Source: Polynucleobacter sp. Latsch14-2 (GTDB taxonomy: Bacteria; Pseudomonadota; Gammaproteobacteria; Burkholderiales; Burkholderiaceae). Taken from it: a stretch of DNA of 64,000 nt. Both the position numbers and the translations under genes were made by a program. Under the pieces are notes generated by a model. The model saw only the letters and a list, made by a program, of their open reading frames with translations. It was not told where the DNA came from and searched no databases. Where the stretch lies: assembly GCF_018881925.1 (NCBI RefSeq), contig NZ_JACVPL010000001.1:338470-402469 (forward strand), in the 5' to 3' direction. This document shows positions 29,448 to 39,499 of this stretch, piece after piece (positions within the stretch are counted from its first letter, which is position 1; each line of letters starts with the position of its first letter).

Positions 29448-31844
29448 ATGTACTCAGACTTGCTCGCGAACCTCAACCCAGAACAGCGCGAGGCAGTGAC
29501 CCTCCCGCCCGTAAATGAAAATGGCCAGGCCCAATCAGCCTTAATTTTGGCTGGGGCAGGGAGCGGCAAAACCCGCGTCCTCACTACCCGTATAGCCTGG
29601 CTGATCCAAACTGGACAAGTTTCGCCGATTGGGGTCTTGGCGGTAACCTTTACAAATAAGGCTGCCAAAGAGATGATGTTGCGCCTTAGCGCCATGTTGC
29701 CTATTAATACTCGAGGTATGTGGATTGGCACTTTTCATGGCCTTTGTAACCGTTTATTGCGCGCACATCACAAAGAAGCCGGTTTACCCTCCACATTTCA
29801 GATATTGGATACCCAAGATCAGCTATCAGCCATCAAGCGCCTTTTGAAGGGTTTGAAGGTCGATGATGAGAAGTATCCACCCAAGCAATTGCAGTATTTC
29901 ATTGCGCATGCCAAAGAACGTGGTCTGCGCGCCCGTGAGTTGGATTCGGGGGATGACTTTCAGGCCAAGATGGCTCAACTCTACGAAGCCTACGATGCAC
30001 AGTGTCAACGCGAGGGTGTAGTGGATTTTGCAGAGCTCTTATTACGTAGTTATGAGCTGCTTAAGCATAGTGAAGCCATTCGAACGCATTACCAAGAGCG
30101 TTTTCGCCACATTTTGATCGATGAGTTTCAAGATACCAATGCACTTCAATATGCCTGGTTAAAGCTACTTTCTGGGCATGACGCCATCAAGTCCAATGTG
30201 AGTGGTGCCGGCACTAGTGCCGTCTTTGCTGTTGGCGATGACGATCAGAGTATTTATGCCTTCCGTGGCGCTGATGTAGAGAACATGCGTCTGTATGAAA
30301 AACAATTTCATCCGATGATGGTAAAGCTTGAACAGAACTATCGATCGCATGGCCATATCTTAGATACGGCCAATCATCTGATTGCAAACAATACCGAGAG
30401 GTTGGGCAAGAATTTACGCACTGATGCTGGTCATGGCGAACCAGTGCGGATTTACGATGCCGCTAGTGATCACGCTGAAGCAGCTTGGCTGGTTGATGAA
30501 ATCAAGGCCTTAGTTAATAGCGGCATTAAGCGTACCGAAATTGCTTTGCTATACAGGAGTAACGCGCAGTCACGCATCATTGAGCATGCCTTGTTCTCGG
30601 CAGCCATCCCTTATCGCGTTTATGGTGGTTTACGATTCTTTGAGCGCGCAGAAATTAAACATGCGCTGGCGTATCTACGCCTTTTAGAAAATCCAAATGA
30701 CGATACTTCTTTCTCGCGAGTTGTGAACTTTCCAACTCGAGGTATTGGAGCGCGTTCGATTGAGGCTCTACAAGATGAGGCAAGGGCTCAGCAATGCTCT
30801 TTATATTTAGCGGCCACCACTTTAACTGGAAAAGCCGGTACATCACTGAGCGGCTTTGTACGTTTGGTTGATCACATGCGTGAGGCAACACGTCACAATA
30901 CTTTGCCTGAAACTGTCGAGTTTGTGATTCAAAATAGCGGCTTAATTCAGCATTATTTGACGGAGCGTGAAGGTCAAGATCGCGTAGAGAACTTGCAGGA
31001 ACTTGTCAATGCTGCAACCGCTTTTATTGCTGAAGAGGGTTACGGTCAGGATGCTGCTGCAGCGATGTTGCCTGGTGAAAATGAGCCTGGCGTGGTGGAG
31101 GTTTCACCTTTGGCTGCCTTTTTATCGCATGCCTCTTTAGAGGCGGGCGACAATCAAGCTCAAGCCGGACAAGATGCCGTGCAGTTAATGACGGTGCATT
31201 CGGCTAAAGGGCTCGAATTTACTTCCGTCTTCATTACTGGTTTGGAGGAAGGCTTATTCCCGCATGAAAATAGTGTGAATGAACTGAATGGCCTAGAGGA
31301 AGAGCGACGCTTAATGTATGTTGCGATTACGAGAGCAAAAGAGCGCTTGTACCTCTCTCATACACAATCACGCATGCTCCATGGGCAGGTGCGCTACAAC
31401 ATGCCATCCCGATTCTTAGAAGAGTTGCCAGCCGACTCGCTCAAATGGCTTACTCCAAAAGCGAAGGATGCTCGCTGGGGTGGTGGTAGAAGTTCTGGAT
31501 CAACTTGGCAAGATGGCTACACTCGCCAACGTGAGTATGAATCTAACGACTTCTTTGATTCTGGTAACGAGCGGCAGCAAGTACGACATCAAACTTATGG
31601 CCAGGCGCCTACTAGAGCGGGGCGAGTGGGCTCTGCTTCAACAGTGGTGCAAAGGCTTGCTTCACCCCCACGCGGTAACTATCCATTCACAATTGGGCAA
31701 AATGTATTTCATACAAAGTTTGGCGAGGGACGCGTTACCGGTCTAGAAGGCAATGATACTGATGCGCGCGCCCAAGTTAGCTTTAAGCGACATGGTGTGA
31801 AATGGTTGCAACTGAGTATTGCTAAGTTGAGCGCGATTGACTGA
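29448..31844 (+). CDS. uvrD: UvrD/PcrA-type 3'-5' DNA helicase
   Basis: Superfamily 1A DNA helicase for nucleotide excision and mismatch repair, 798 residues from ATG 29448. The helicase motifs are in order: [11 protein letters not shown] (I), FTNKAAKEM (Ia), LIDEFQDTN (II), [14 protein letters not shown] (III), LEQNYRS (IV), [10 protein letters not shown] (V) and [11 protein letters not shown] (VI). The C-terminal tail has a PcrA-like [17 protein letters not shown]udor-like segment. The frame is open upstream to 29331, but that part lies inside valS. Rep is an alternative identity; the tail favours UvrD. Confidence 0.94.
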   Translation: MYSDLLANLNPEQREAVTLPPVNENGQAQSALILAGAGSGKTRVLTTRIAWLIQTGQVSPIGVLAVTFTNKAAKEMMLRLSAMLPINTRGMWIGTFHGLCNRLLRAHHKEAGLPSTFQILDTQDQLSAIKRLLKGLKVDDEKYPPKQLQYFIAHAKERGLRARELDSGDDFQAKMAQLYEAYDAQCQREGVVDFAELLLRSYELLKHSEAIRTHYQERFRHILIDEFQDTNALQYAWLKLLSGHDAIKSNVSGAGTSAVFAVGDDDQSIYAFRGADVENMRLYEKQFHPMMVKLEQNYRSHGHILDTANHLIANNTERLGKNLRTDAGHGEPVRIYDAASDHAEAAWLVDEIKALVNSGIKRTEIALLYRSNAQSRIIEHALFSAAIPYRVYGGLRFFERAEIKHALAYLRLLENPNDDTSFSRVVNFPTRGIGARSIEALQDEARAQQCSLYLAATTLTGKAGTSLSGFVRLVDHMREATRHNTLPETVEFVIQNSGLIQHYLTEREGQDRVENLQELVNAATAFIAEEGYGQDAAAAMLPGENEPGVVEVSPLAAFLSHASLEAGDNQAQAGQDAVQLMTVHSAKGLEFTSVFITGLEEGLFPHENSVNELNGLEEERRLMYVAITRAKERLYLSHTQSRMLHGQVRYNMPSRFLEELPADSLKWLTPKAKDARWGGGRSSGSTWQDGYTRQREYESNDFFDSGNERQQVRHQTYGQAPTRAGRVGSASTVVQRLASPPRGNYPFTIGQNVFHTKFGEGRVTGLEGNDTDARAQVSFKRHGVKWLQLSIAKLSAID

Positions 31845-31849
31845 TTGCC

Positions 31850-32632
31850 TTAGGCGGACAGCGAAGATTCCTCTTTGTCTGCAAAGCATGCCTTCCAGGT
31901 AGCAAAGAAAGAGCAGTGCATCACCGTAAGTCCCGCCATTGAGAGCGGGGCGATGATGAATGAAGCTACTTGGCCGAGATCGATTGCATCAAATGCGGCT
32001 CCAACCACTAGCGGAATCGCAACCAAGGCTATGCTCCAGATGGCGAGATATAGTAAGAACGCGCCACGATTAGTCCAGCAGGCGAGGCAGCTGGAGAATA
32101 GAGCTTGAGGAACAGACATATCCTCCCAGGCAACCAGTATTGGCGAGAACCACATCAGCATGGCAACAGGAATATACAGGATGGCGCCGAAAAATAAGAG
32201 TAAATAAATTTGGCGAATAGCTTCAGGAGTGATGGGCTTTTCACTCATTACTAGAGGAAGCAACAACTCAAAATCAACTAGCCCGCTGAGTGCAAAACTC
32301 AAAATCAGAATAAGTGCAGCATATACCAAGCCTAACTGTAGGATTCTTTTGCGAACCAGTACCGTTGATTGCAGTGCTGCCAAATACACTAGAGGGCGGA
32401 TGCGCTCCTTTTGAATGGCTTGGCGGCAGGCCGTCATAAAACCAACCGAGAGGGTCGGAGTTAGAACTAATACCGCAAAGACTCCAATCACTGGCACGAG
32501 TACTGCAAGCTGTGCCACAAACACATACATAAAAACTAACATTAAAAATCCAACGGGGCTCTGCTTAAATAGCCAAATGCCTTGGCGGATCCAGGTATAG
32601 CCATCGGCGGGGGTGACTGAGTTGAGTTTCAT
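31850..32632 (-). CDS. BPSS1780-type integral membrane protein
   Basis: A 260-residue polytopic membrane protein with about six hydrophobic segments, an N-terminal DGYTWIRQGIWLFKQSP motif and a C-terminal cytoplasmic tail. It resembles the uncharacterised BPSS1780 family of Burkholderiales from memory. Its start overlaps the thrB stop (ATGA at 32629-32632), so it is translated with thrB. The function is unknown; the context (downstream of homoserine kinase) does not define it. Confidence 0.75.
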   Translation of the reverse strand: MKLNSVTPADGYTWIRQGIWLFKQSPVGFLMLVFMYVFVAQLAVLVPVIGVFAVLVLTPTLSVGFMTACRQAIQKERIRPLVYLAALQSTVLVRKRILQLGLVYAALILILSFALSGLVDFELLLPLVMSEKPITPEAIRQIYLLLFFGAILYIPVAMLMWFSPILVAWEDMSVPQALFSSCLACWTNRGAFLLYLAIWSIALVAIPLVVGAAFDAIDLGQVASFIIAPLSMAGLTVMHCSFFATWKACFADKEESSLSA

Positions 32633-33606
32633 ATAGCTTTACGACTTAAGAGAATATGCTCAAAATGGCTTGGGTCATGGGGCGTTAGCATCTGAGCATC
32701 GCGAGGCAAATAAAAATCCCATAGTCGAGAGATCCAGAAGCGTAATGCGGCTGCACGCAGCATCATTGACCAACTAATTTTTTCAGCTTCAGTGAGTGGT
32801 CGCACCGATTGATAGGCTTCCATAAGCGCACTGAGGCGAGCAGGATCTAAATCTTTTTTATTGCTAGCTAAGCACCAGTCATTGACGGTGACCGCTAGAT
32901 CAAAGAGCCATTTATCTGTACCCGCAAAATAGAAATCAAAAAAACCGCCCAAACGATCTTTGGACGAGTCTTGAGATTCCTGAGGGTTAAATAAGACATT
33001 GTCTCTAAAGAGATCGCAATGACTTGCACCTTGCGGCAAGGCGGCATATTGATTTGAGGCAAAAAACTGTTCTTGAGCGACTAATTCAGTGGTGAGCAGG
33101 TTTTTTTGGTATTCATTTAAGTGCGCAATTACCTGAGGTACTGCTTCTTTCCACCAAGTAAGGCTACGTAAATTGATTTGCGCCCCGGGAAAGTCTGCGC
33201 CTGCTAAATGCATTTTTGCAAGCATCTCACCTACCAATGCACAATGATTCGTTTTGGGTTCTAACCTGGAAAGCCCCGGGAGCTTGCTAACAATAGCTGC
33301 GGGCTTGCTTTGGAGGGAAAATAAAATGGCACCATCCCTATTTGCAATTGGCTTTGGTACAGGAATACCTTTATCTGCCAAGTGACTCATGAGCTCAAGG
33401 TAATAGGGAAGTTGCTCTGCAGTTAATCTTTCAAAGATGGTTAAAACAAACTCTTGTTTCTTGCCATCAAGATTGGTATCTAGGAAAAAATTGGAGTTTT
33501 CAATGCCGCCATGGATACCGCGCAGGCTGCTTGCTTGCCCAATGTTGAAGTCTCGCGCAATCCAGTCGGAGATATCGCCAAGCTCGATCGGGGTAAATAC
33601 AGCCAT
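32629..33606 (-). CDS. thrB: Homoserine kinase (APH-fold ThrB)
   Basis: A 325-residue kinase of the aminoglycoside-phosphotransferase fold used as homoserine kinase in pseudomonads and Burkholderiales. GIENSNFFLDT is the nucleotide-binding start. The catalytic loop is the HCDLFRDNVLF stretch, and FFDFYFAGTDKWLFDLA contains the DFG-like Asp. It would phosphorylate homoserine in threonine synthesis. It sits between the DUF2782 gene (3 nt upstream) and the BPSS1780-type gene. This order next to polA is seen in several proteobacteria. Confidence 0.93.
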   Translation of the reverse strand: MAVFTPIELGDISDWIARDFNIGQASSLRGIHGGIENSNFFLDTNLDGKKQEFVLTIFERLTAEQLPYYLELMSHLADKGIPVPKPIANRDGAILFSLQSKPAAIVSKLPGLSRLEPKTNHCALVGEMLAKMHLAGADFPGAQINLRSLTWWKEAVPQVIAHLNEYQKNLLTTELVAQEQFFASNQYAALPQGASHCDLFRDNVLFNPQESQDSSKDRLGGFFDFYFAGTDKWLFDLAVTVNDWCLASNKKDLDPARLSALMEAYQSVRPLTEAEKISWSMMLRAAALRFWISRLWDFYLPRDAQMLTPHDPSHFEHILLSRKAI

Positions 33607-33609
33607 AAA

Positions 33610-34023
33610 TTATTGAATAGGAATGCTAATACTTGGTACGCTAAGGAGGTTGCCTTCGCCAGATTGGGCGCCCGGTTTCACTGAGTCGGGGGGCGACATT
33701 TCATAGGTAGTTAGTCTGGTTTTAACCTGCACCTGCGTTGGGCTATTGGCGTCTTTATATTCGGTTACTTCGGTGCCGTTGCCATCTTTAAAGTTATAAC
33801 TAGGTTTACGCATTTCTGGGGTATTCATGACTCCAGAAGGGCTCATTGTGGGGGCAAGGGGCTGATTATTAATTTGCTGAAGTTCGGAGGGGCTCAGGGC
33901 TTGGCTAGAGTTTTGGGCGGCAGTAGTGCCGCTACCCAATATGCCAAAAGTTATGAAAAAGCTTGTTAAAACAAGGGCCTGGCGCCAAGAGCGGCCAAAT
34001 AATTTGGTAAGAGCATGCATCAT
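33610..34023 (-). CDS. DUF2782-family exported protein
   Basis: A 137-residue protein with an N-terminal membrane/signal segment (about residues 14-37, ending TAAQ) and a short C-terminal beta domain containing VTEYKDANSPTQVQVK, the part conserved in DUF2782. Its function is unknown. It heads a compact three-gene run with thrB and the BPSS1780-type gene and is divergent from polA, 82 bp away. Confidence 0.78.
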   Translation of the reverse strand: MMHALTKLFGRSWRQALVLTSFFITFGILGSGTTAAQNSSQALSPSELQQINNQPLAPTMSPSGVMNTPEMRKPSYNFKDGNGTEVTEYKDANSPTQVQVKTRLTTYEMSPPDSVKPGAQSGEGNLLSVPSISIPIQ

Positions 34024-34105
34024 TTTTCACCTTTTTAGCCCCACTCTAGATCGGTTCCTAAACCAGACCCGTGGGAAGTTAGCAACTAGATTGTACGATT
34101 GCGGT

Positions 34106-36937
34106 ATGACTAAACATAGACTCTTGTTGGTAGACGGCTCTAGCTACCTCTATCGCGCCTTCCATGCCATGCCAGACCTCAGAAATGGGGATGGAGACCC
34201 AACTGGTGCCATCTATGGGATGGTCAATATGATGCGTAGGGCTAGATCAGAGCTCAAAGCTGACCATATTGCCTGCGTTTTTGATGCCAAAGGGAAGACT
34301 TTTCGGGATGAAATGTATTCCGAGTACAAGGCGCATCGCTCTCCAATGCCTGAGGATTTGGTAAAGCAAATCGAGCCCATTCATGCAATGGTGAGGGCTT
34401 TGGGTTGGCCAGTATTGATGGTTTCTGGAGTTGAGGCTGATGATGTGATCGGTACCTTAGCTTGCCAGGCAACGCAGGCTGGCTGGGAAACAATTATTTC
34501 TACTGGTGATAAAGATTTAGCGCAGCTCGTGAATTCATCGGTAACTTTGATCAACACCATGACCAATGAAAAACTAGATATCAACGGCGTGATCGAAAAA
34601 TTTGGGGTGCCACCCGAACGCATTGTTGATTATTTATCCATTATTGGCGATGCTGTCGACAATGTGCCTGGCGTTCCTAAGGCCGGACCCAAGACTGCCA
34701 ATAAATGGTTAGCAGAGTTTGGCGATCTCGATAGTTTGATGGCCAATGCTGACCAAGTGAAAGGCGTGGTGGGTGAAAATTTACGGGCTAGCTTAGAGTG
34801 GCTTCCTCAAGCGCGTCAGTTGATCACGGTCAAAACAGATTGCGATTTAAATCCACATATCCTGGCTTTGGATGAGCTGCATGCAAAGCCTGAAGATGCT
34901 CCACTGTTGCGCGAGTTATTTGAACGTTATGCATTTAAGACATGGTTGCGTGACGTAGAAAAACAGCTGGCTAACCCTAACACTCAGTCAGAGCAAGCAG
35001 ATGCAGTCTTTGATTTAGCTGGCAGCCCATTGCCCGGAATCTCCCCAAATGAATTGGCTGCAAAAAAATCACGAGAGATTGCGACAGCACCAACAACGAC
35101 CTTATCTCAGACTACAACCGACTTAAATGATGCTATTGAGCGTCACTATGAATGTGTAGTTGATGAAGCGAGTTTGGAGCGGTGGTTAAAAAAGATTGCA
35201 GATGCACCCTTAACTGCAGTGGACACCGAGACTACTGGTTTGGATGCCCTCGCTGCAGAGCTAGTGGGCATTTCTTTATCAGTCAAACCAGGTGAGGCTT
35301 GTTATATTCCCGTGGCCCACCGCAATGGCGAAGTGCAGTTAGATCGCAATCTGGTTTTGGCACGCATGAAATCTTGGTTGGAAAGCACCTCTCATTTAAA
35401 AGTTGGACAAAACTTAAAGTACGACAGTCATATCTTTGCAAATTACGGCATTACCTTAGGTGGCATTCAGTTTGATACTTTGCTCGAATCATATGTGCTT
35501 GAATCCCACCTGCCTCATAACATGGATAGCCTTGCAGAACGCCATCTTGGCGTGAAGACAATTCGTTATGAAGAGGTTTGCGGTAAAGGCGTTCATCAAA
35601 TTGGCTTTGATCAAGTTGATCTGCAGATTGCTACCAACTACGCTGCTGAAGATGCTGATGTTACTTTGCGACTGCATTTAGAGTTGTGGCCACAGATTGA
35701 GGCAAGCCCTGGCTTGCGATACGTGTACGAGAGTATTGAGATGCCTGCTATGCGTGTGCTCGGCATCATGGAACGTAATGGCATTCGAATTGATTCGGCT
35801 TTGTTGGCAAAGCAGGGTCAACAAGTTGGTAAGCGTCTTCTGGAGTTGGAGGGTGAGATTCACAAACTGGCTGGACAACCTTTTAATATCCAATCGCCCA
35901 AGCAAATCGCTGAAATCTTATTTGTGCAGTTGGAATTACCTGTCGTCAAGAAGACGCCATCGGGCGCGCCTTCAACCGATGAAGAGGTGTTGCAAAAGTT
36001 GGCGGAAGACTATCCTTTGCCTGCCCGCATTTTGGACTATCGCAGCCTCGCCAAATTAATGTCGACGTATATCGAGAAACTACCGCGTATGGCTGATCCA
36101 CAGACAGGCAGGGTGCATACCAATTTTTCACAGGCAACTGCAGTAACAGGACGCCTGGCATCTAGTGATCCCAATTTACAAAATATTCCAGTGCGTACTG
36201 AAGAGGGTCGCCGCATTCGGGAAGCCTTTATCCCCGCTGATGGTTGTAAGCTACTCTCAGCCGACTATTCTCAAATTGAATTGCGTATCATGGCGCATAT
36301 TGCGGAAGACGAAAATCTGCTAGCGGCATTTAGGGGTGGGAAGGACGTACACCAAGCTACTGCCGCAGAAATTTTCGGGGTACCTTTGGATGGCGTGAAC
36401 TCTGAACAACGTCGCTATGCCAAGGTGATCAATTTTGGTTTAATTTACGGCATGAGTGCCTTTGGTCTTGCAAGTAATTTGGGGATCGAGCGTTCGGCAG
36501 CGCAAAATTACATCGCTAAATATTTCGATCGATATCCAGGAGTTGCGCAATATATGGAGCGTACTCGCCTCGAGGCGCGTGAGAACGGTTATGTAGAAAC
36601 GGTATTTGGTAGACGGCTTTGGCTTCCTGAAATCAAGGGCTCTAATGGCCCACGTCGCCAAGGAGCTGAGCGCGCCGCCATTAATGCGCCGATGCAAGGA
36701 ACTGCTGCCGACTTAATTAAGTTGGCAATGATTGCAGTTGAAAATTGGCTAGAAAAAGAGCAGCTCAAAACACGTATGCTTTTACAGGTGCATGATGAAT
36801 TGGTATTTGATGTACCTTTGGATGAGATAGATCTGCTAAAGGCAAAATTACCAGAATTAATGTGTACAGTTGCTGACCTCAAGGTGCCCTTATTGGTTAG
36901 CATTGGTGTTGGCGATAATTGGGAAGAAGCTCACTGA
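34106..36937 (+). CDS. polA: DNA polymerase I
   Basis: DNA polymerase I, 943 residues from ATG 34106. The N-terminal 5' nuclease domain begins LLLVDGSSYLYRAFHA. The 3'-5' proofreading domain is catalytically intact (VDTETTGLDAL, with the DxE pair). The polymerase domain has the DYSQIELR motif, KVINFGLIYGMSAFG and the catalytic QVHDELVFDVP. It acts in Okazaki fragment processing and repair synthesis. The open frame upstream to 33926 overlaps the divergent DUF2782 gene and is not homologous. A weak -10 (TACGAT) ends 6 nt before the ATG. Confidence 0.96.
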   Translation: MTKHRLLLVDGSSYLYRAFHAMPDLRNGDGDPTGAIYGMVNMMRRARSELKADHIACVFDAKGKTFRDEMYSEYKAHRSPMPEDLVKQIEPIHAMVRALGWPVLMVSGVEADDVIGTLACQATQAGWETIISTGDKDLAQLVNSSVTLINTMTNEKLDINGVIEKFGVPPERIVDYLSIIGDAVDNVPGVPKAGPKTANKWLAEFGDLDSLMANADQVKGVVGENLRASLEWLPQARQLITVKTDCDLNPHILALDELHAKPEDAPLLRELFERYAFKTWLRDVEKQLANPNTQSEQADAVFDLAGSPLPGISPNELAAKKSREIATAPTTTLSQTTTDLNDAIERHYECVVDEASLERWLKKIADAPLTAVDTETTGLDALAAELVGISLSVKPGEACYIPVAHRNGEVQLDRNLVLARMKSWLESTSHLKVGQNLKYDSHIFANYGITLGGIQFDTLLESYVLESHLPHNMDSLAERHLGVKTIRYEEVCGKGVHQIGFDQVDLQIATNYAAEDADVTLRLHLELWPQIEASPGLRYVYESIEMPAMRVLGIMERNGIRIDSALLAKQGQQVGKRLLELEGEIHKLAGQPFNIQSPKQIAEILFVQLELPVVKKTPSGAPSTDEEVLQKLAEDYPLPARILDYRSLAKLMSTYIEKLPRMADPQTGRVHTNFSQATAVTGRLASSDPNLQNIPVRTEEGRRIREAFIPADGCKLLSADYSQIELRIMAHIAEDENLLAAFRGGKDVHQATAAEIFGVPLDGVNSEQRRYAKVINFGLIYGMSAFGLASNLGIERSAAQNYIAKYFDRYPGVAQYMERTRLEARENGYVETVFGRRLWLPEIKGSNGPRRQGAERAAINAPMQGTAADLIKLAMIAVENWLEKEQLKTRMLLQVHDELVFDVPLDEIDLLKAKLPELMCTVADLKVPLLVSIGVGDNWEEAH

Positions 36938-36969
36938 GTTTGGTATAAATATTTCGGCAAAATGGGGTA

Positions 36970-37872
36970 ATGACAATGCAAAAAAGAGACAACAAACATT
37001 CGCTAGATATTCAAAGCGATAGGAGGGTTTTTATGAAGAGCTCTGCGATGGCTGCAACAGGCATTGGCTTTGGTTTAGCGCCCGCCTCTGAACCTGTAAT
37101 GGCGGCTGTGATTGAAACAAGTTTTTCCGGCATCATTGCTGGCGAGCAAATGATTCCGGTTGGGAGCTCCCAAATTCCAGCATATGTATCTCGCCCAGAG
37201 AAGACTAAGGGCCAGTTGCCTGTTGTGATTGTTGCGTCGGAAATCTTTGGTGTGCATGAGCACATCGCCGATGTGACAAGACGATTTGCAAAATTAGGCT
37301 ATCTTGCCATTGCTCCAGAATTCTTTGTGCGCGCCGGTGATCCCAGTCAATACGGCACAATTGCTGAAATCTTTACTAACATTATTTCCAAGACATCTGA
37401 TGCTCAGGTTTTGGGTGATTTACAAGCAGCATTAGTATGGGCTGGTAAAAATGGCGGTGACTTAAAGCGGATCGGTGTGACTGGATTCTGTTGGGGAGGC
37501 CGTATTACCTGGTTGGCCGCCACCCTGCCTCAGGTTCGAGCGGGTGTTGCTTGGTATGGCCGTTTGATTGGGGAAAAAACAGAAGGCAATCCTCGGCATC
37601 CAGTTGATATTGCCGGTGATTTAAAAGCCCCAGTACTCGGCTTATATGGCGCTGCTGATACCGGCATTTCCTTGGAGAGTATTGATCAAATGCGTGCGGC
37701 TTTAGCTAAGGCATCCTCGACAAATGCTGCAGCAAAGCAATCACAGTTTGTGGTGTATCCAGATACTCCTCATGCTTTCCATGCTGATTATCGCGAGTCT
37801 TACCGCGAGGGCCCAGCAAAAGATGGCTGGGAAAAATGTATAGCATGGTTTAAGAAAAACGGAGTAGTGTGA
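36970..37872 (+). CDS. Tat-exported dienelactone hydrolase family protein
   Basis: A 300-residue alpha/beta hydrolase of the dienelactone hydrolase family. The catalytic Cys is in TGFCWGGR (about C177), the Asp in the GAADTG region and the His in TPHAFHADYR. An N-terminal DRRVFMKSS followed by a mild hydrophobic stretch looks like a twin-arginine signal, so it is probably periplasmic. The true substrate is unknown. A ZIP transporter follows with a 4-nt overlap. Confidence 0.87.
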   Translation: MTMQKRDNKHSLDIQSDRRVFMKSSAMAATGIGFGLAPASEPVMAAVIETSFSGIIAGEQMIPVGSSQIPAYVSRPEKTKGQLPVVIVASEIFGVHEHIADVTRRFAKLGYLAIAPEFFVRAGDPSQYGTIAEIFTNIISKTSDAQVLGDLQAALVWAGKNGGDLKRIGVTGFCWGGRITWLAATLPQVRAGVAWYGRLIGEKTEGNPRHPVDIAGDLKAPVLGLYGAADTGISLESIDQMRAALAKASSTNAAAKQSQFVVYPDTPHAFHADYRESYREGPAKDGWEKCIAWFKKNGVV

Positions 37873-38651
37873 CTGCTATGACGGTATTACAAAGCATCAT
37901 TTTGATTACGGCCTTTGCTGGGGTGGTGAGTGTTTCCATTGCCGCCACCTTTTCTTTGGCTTTGCTATCAAAAATGGTGAATGACATGGTAAGTGTTTCA
38001 GTTGGGATTTTGCTCGCCACGGCTTTACTCCACTCTTTGCCAGAAGCTTTTAGCATGGAAGGTACAAACCCTCAACTTTTATTTGCCACCTTACTTGCTG
38101 GCTTATTAGGCTTTTTTTTGCTGGAGAAGATTGCCTTACTGCGTCATAGCCATCATCACGAAGGTGATGGTCATCACCATCATCATGGTCACGATGCCGA
38201 GGTTGCAGGTCGTAGCGGTGGAATGATTTTGGTAGGCGATAGCATTCATAATTTTGTTGATGGCGTTTTGATTGCTGCGGCTTTTATGGCCGATTATCAA
38301 GTGGGTTTTTTTACAGCGCTTGCCATCATTGCTCACGAGATCCCTCAAGAGATTGGCGACTTTATCGTTTTACTGAACGCCGGCTTTTCTCGGGCTCGGG
38401 CATTGCTCTATAACTTGATTTGTGGCTTATCTGCTGTTGTGGGTGGTGTTTTAGCTTATTTCTTTTTGGAAAGAGCTCACGCTGCAATGCCTTATTTATT
38501 GGTGATTGCATCGAGCAGTTTTATTTATATTGCTGTCAGCGATTTGATTCCACAAATGCATCGTCGCCCGCATTGGGTTGAGTCACTGCGTCAAACAGTG
38601 TTAATCGCTTGTGGTGTAGGTTTTGTGATATTGCTCGCTTACTTCCATTAA
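37869..38651 (+). CDS. ZIP-family divalent metal transporter
   Basis: A 260-residue membrane protein with about eight hydrophobic segments. A cytosolic His-rich loop (HSHHHEGDGHHHHHGHD) lies near residue 93. The signature helices IHNFVDGVLIAAAF and IAHEIPQEIGDF carry the metal-binding His/Asn/Asp/Glu of ZIP transporters. It likely imports zinc or another divalent ion. The start is the GTG at 37869, overlapping the hydrolase stop with GGAG just upstream; an ATG at 37878 is the alternative. It ends in a 4-bp convergent overlap with sseA. Confidence 0.9.
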   Translation: MTAMTVLQSIILITAFAGVVSVSIAATFSLALLSKMVNDMVSVSVGILLATALLHSLPEAFSMEGTNPQLLFATLLAGLLGFFLLEKIALLRHSHHHEGDGHHHHHGHDAEVAGRSGGMILVGDSIHNFVDGVLIAAAFMADYQVGFFTALAIIAHEIPQEIGDFIVLLNAGFSRARALLYNLICGLSAVVGGVLAYFFLERAHAAMPYLLVIASSSFIYIAVSDLIPQMHRRPHWVESLRQTVLIACGVGFVILLAYFH

Positions 38652-39478
38652 GTTTCAATGGGCCTGCTAGGGTCGGCACACCATTCGCTCCAGCTGCCGG
38701 CGTAGAGTCGTGAGCCCTTCAAGCCAGCCACTTCCATTGCCAATAGATTGTGGCAAGCGGTCACTCCTGAACCACACTGATGAATCACTTCAGATGCTTT
38801 GATGGAGCCAAGCAAATCGACAAAGTCTTTATATAATTTCTCTGGGGTCTTGAATTGGGCAGCAGATAGATTCTCCTTAAAGAAACGATTGCTTGCGCCT
38901 GGAATATGTCCCGCTACCGGGTCTAAGGTTTCATTCTGACCATGAAAGCGATCATTGGCGCGTGCATCAATCACAATGCTTTTTTTAGTTTGTAAGTTTT
39001 CGGCTACGGCGTCTACCAGGACAAGACCAACATATGGCATGGCCTCCATGGCTTGCTTAGCTGGCCTTGGTTTGCGTGGAATCATCCCGATCGGGCCGTT
39101 CCAAGCATCTAATCCACCATCTAACACGCGGACATTAGCGTGGCCAGTAGCTTTTAGCATCCACCATAAGCGACTTGCGTATACAGACCCCTGTTTGTCA
39201 TAGGCCACAACGAGGGTACTGTTATCCATACCTAAACGCGTTTTCGTTTTCGCCCAAGTTTCTGGGTTCGGTAAAGGATGTCGTCCATTTTTACCAGTTT
39301 TTACCCCTGAAAGATCTTGATCAAGGTCGACATAGATAGCACCTGGAATATGGCCCTCTTCGTATGCCTTTCTACCGGCCGTTGTATCGGCTAAGTCAAA
39401 TCGACAATCACACAGCAATACATTCTCACCGCTGTTAATGATTTCTTCTAACTGGTTGGCGGTAATGAGAGGAGTCAT
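38648..39478 (-). CDS. sseA: 3-mercaptopyruvate/thiosulfate sulfurtransferase
   Basis: A two-rhodanese-domain sulfurtransferase of 276 residues. The N-terminal inactive domain has LLCDCRFDLAD and GHIPGAIYVDLD. The C-terminal domain has IDARANDRFHG, GHIPGASN and the active-site loop CGSGVTAC (catalytic Cys near 235). The CGSGVT loop favours 3-mercaptopyruvate as substrate over thiosulfate (CRKG). It lies 21 nt downstream of a Rieske oxygenase gene on the same strand. Confidence 0.9.
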   Translation of the reverse strand: MTPLITANQLEEIINSGENVLLCDCRFDLADTTAGRKAYEEGHIPGAIYVDLDQDLSGVKTGKNGRHPLPNPETWAKTKTRLGMDNSTLVVAYDKQGSVYASRLWWMLKATGHANVRVLDGGLDAWNGPIGMIPRKPRPAKQAMEAMPYVGLVLVDAVAENLQTKKSIVIDARANDRFHGQNETLDPVAGHIPGASNRFFKENLSAAQFKTPEKLYKDFVDLLGSIKASEVIHQCGSGVTACHNLLAMEVAGLKGSRLYAGSWSEWCADPSRPIET

Positions 39479-39499
39479 GACGACCTTCTGTAAAGTGGA

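Noticed and set aside
38155..38205. His-codon-rich stretch as a possible simple repeat element
   Set aside because: It encodes the cytosolic His-rich metal loop typical of ZIP transporters, so it is explained by the protein.
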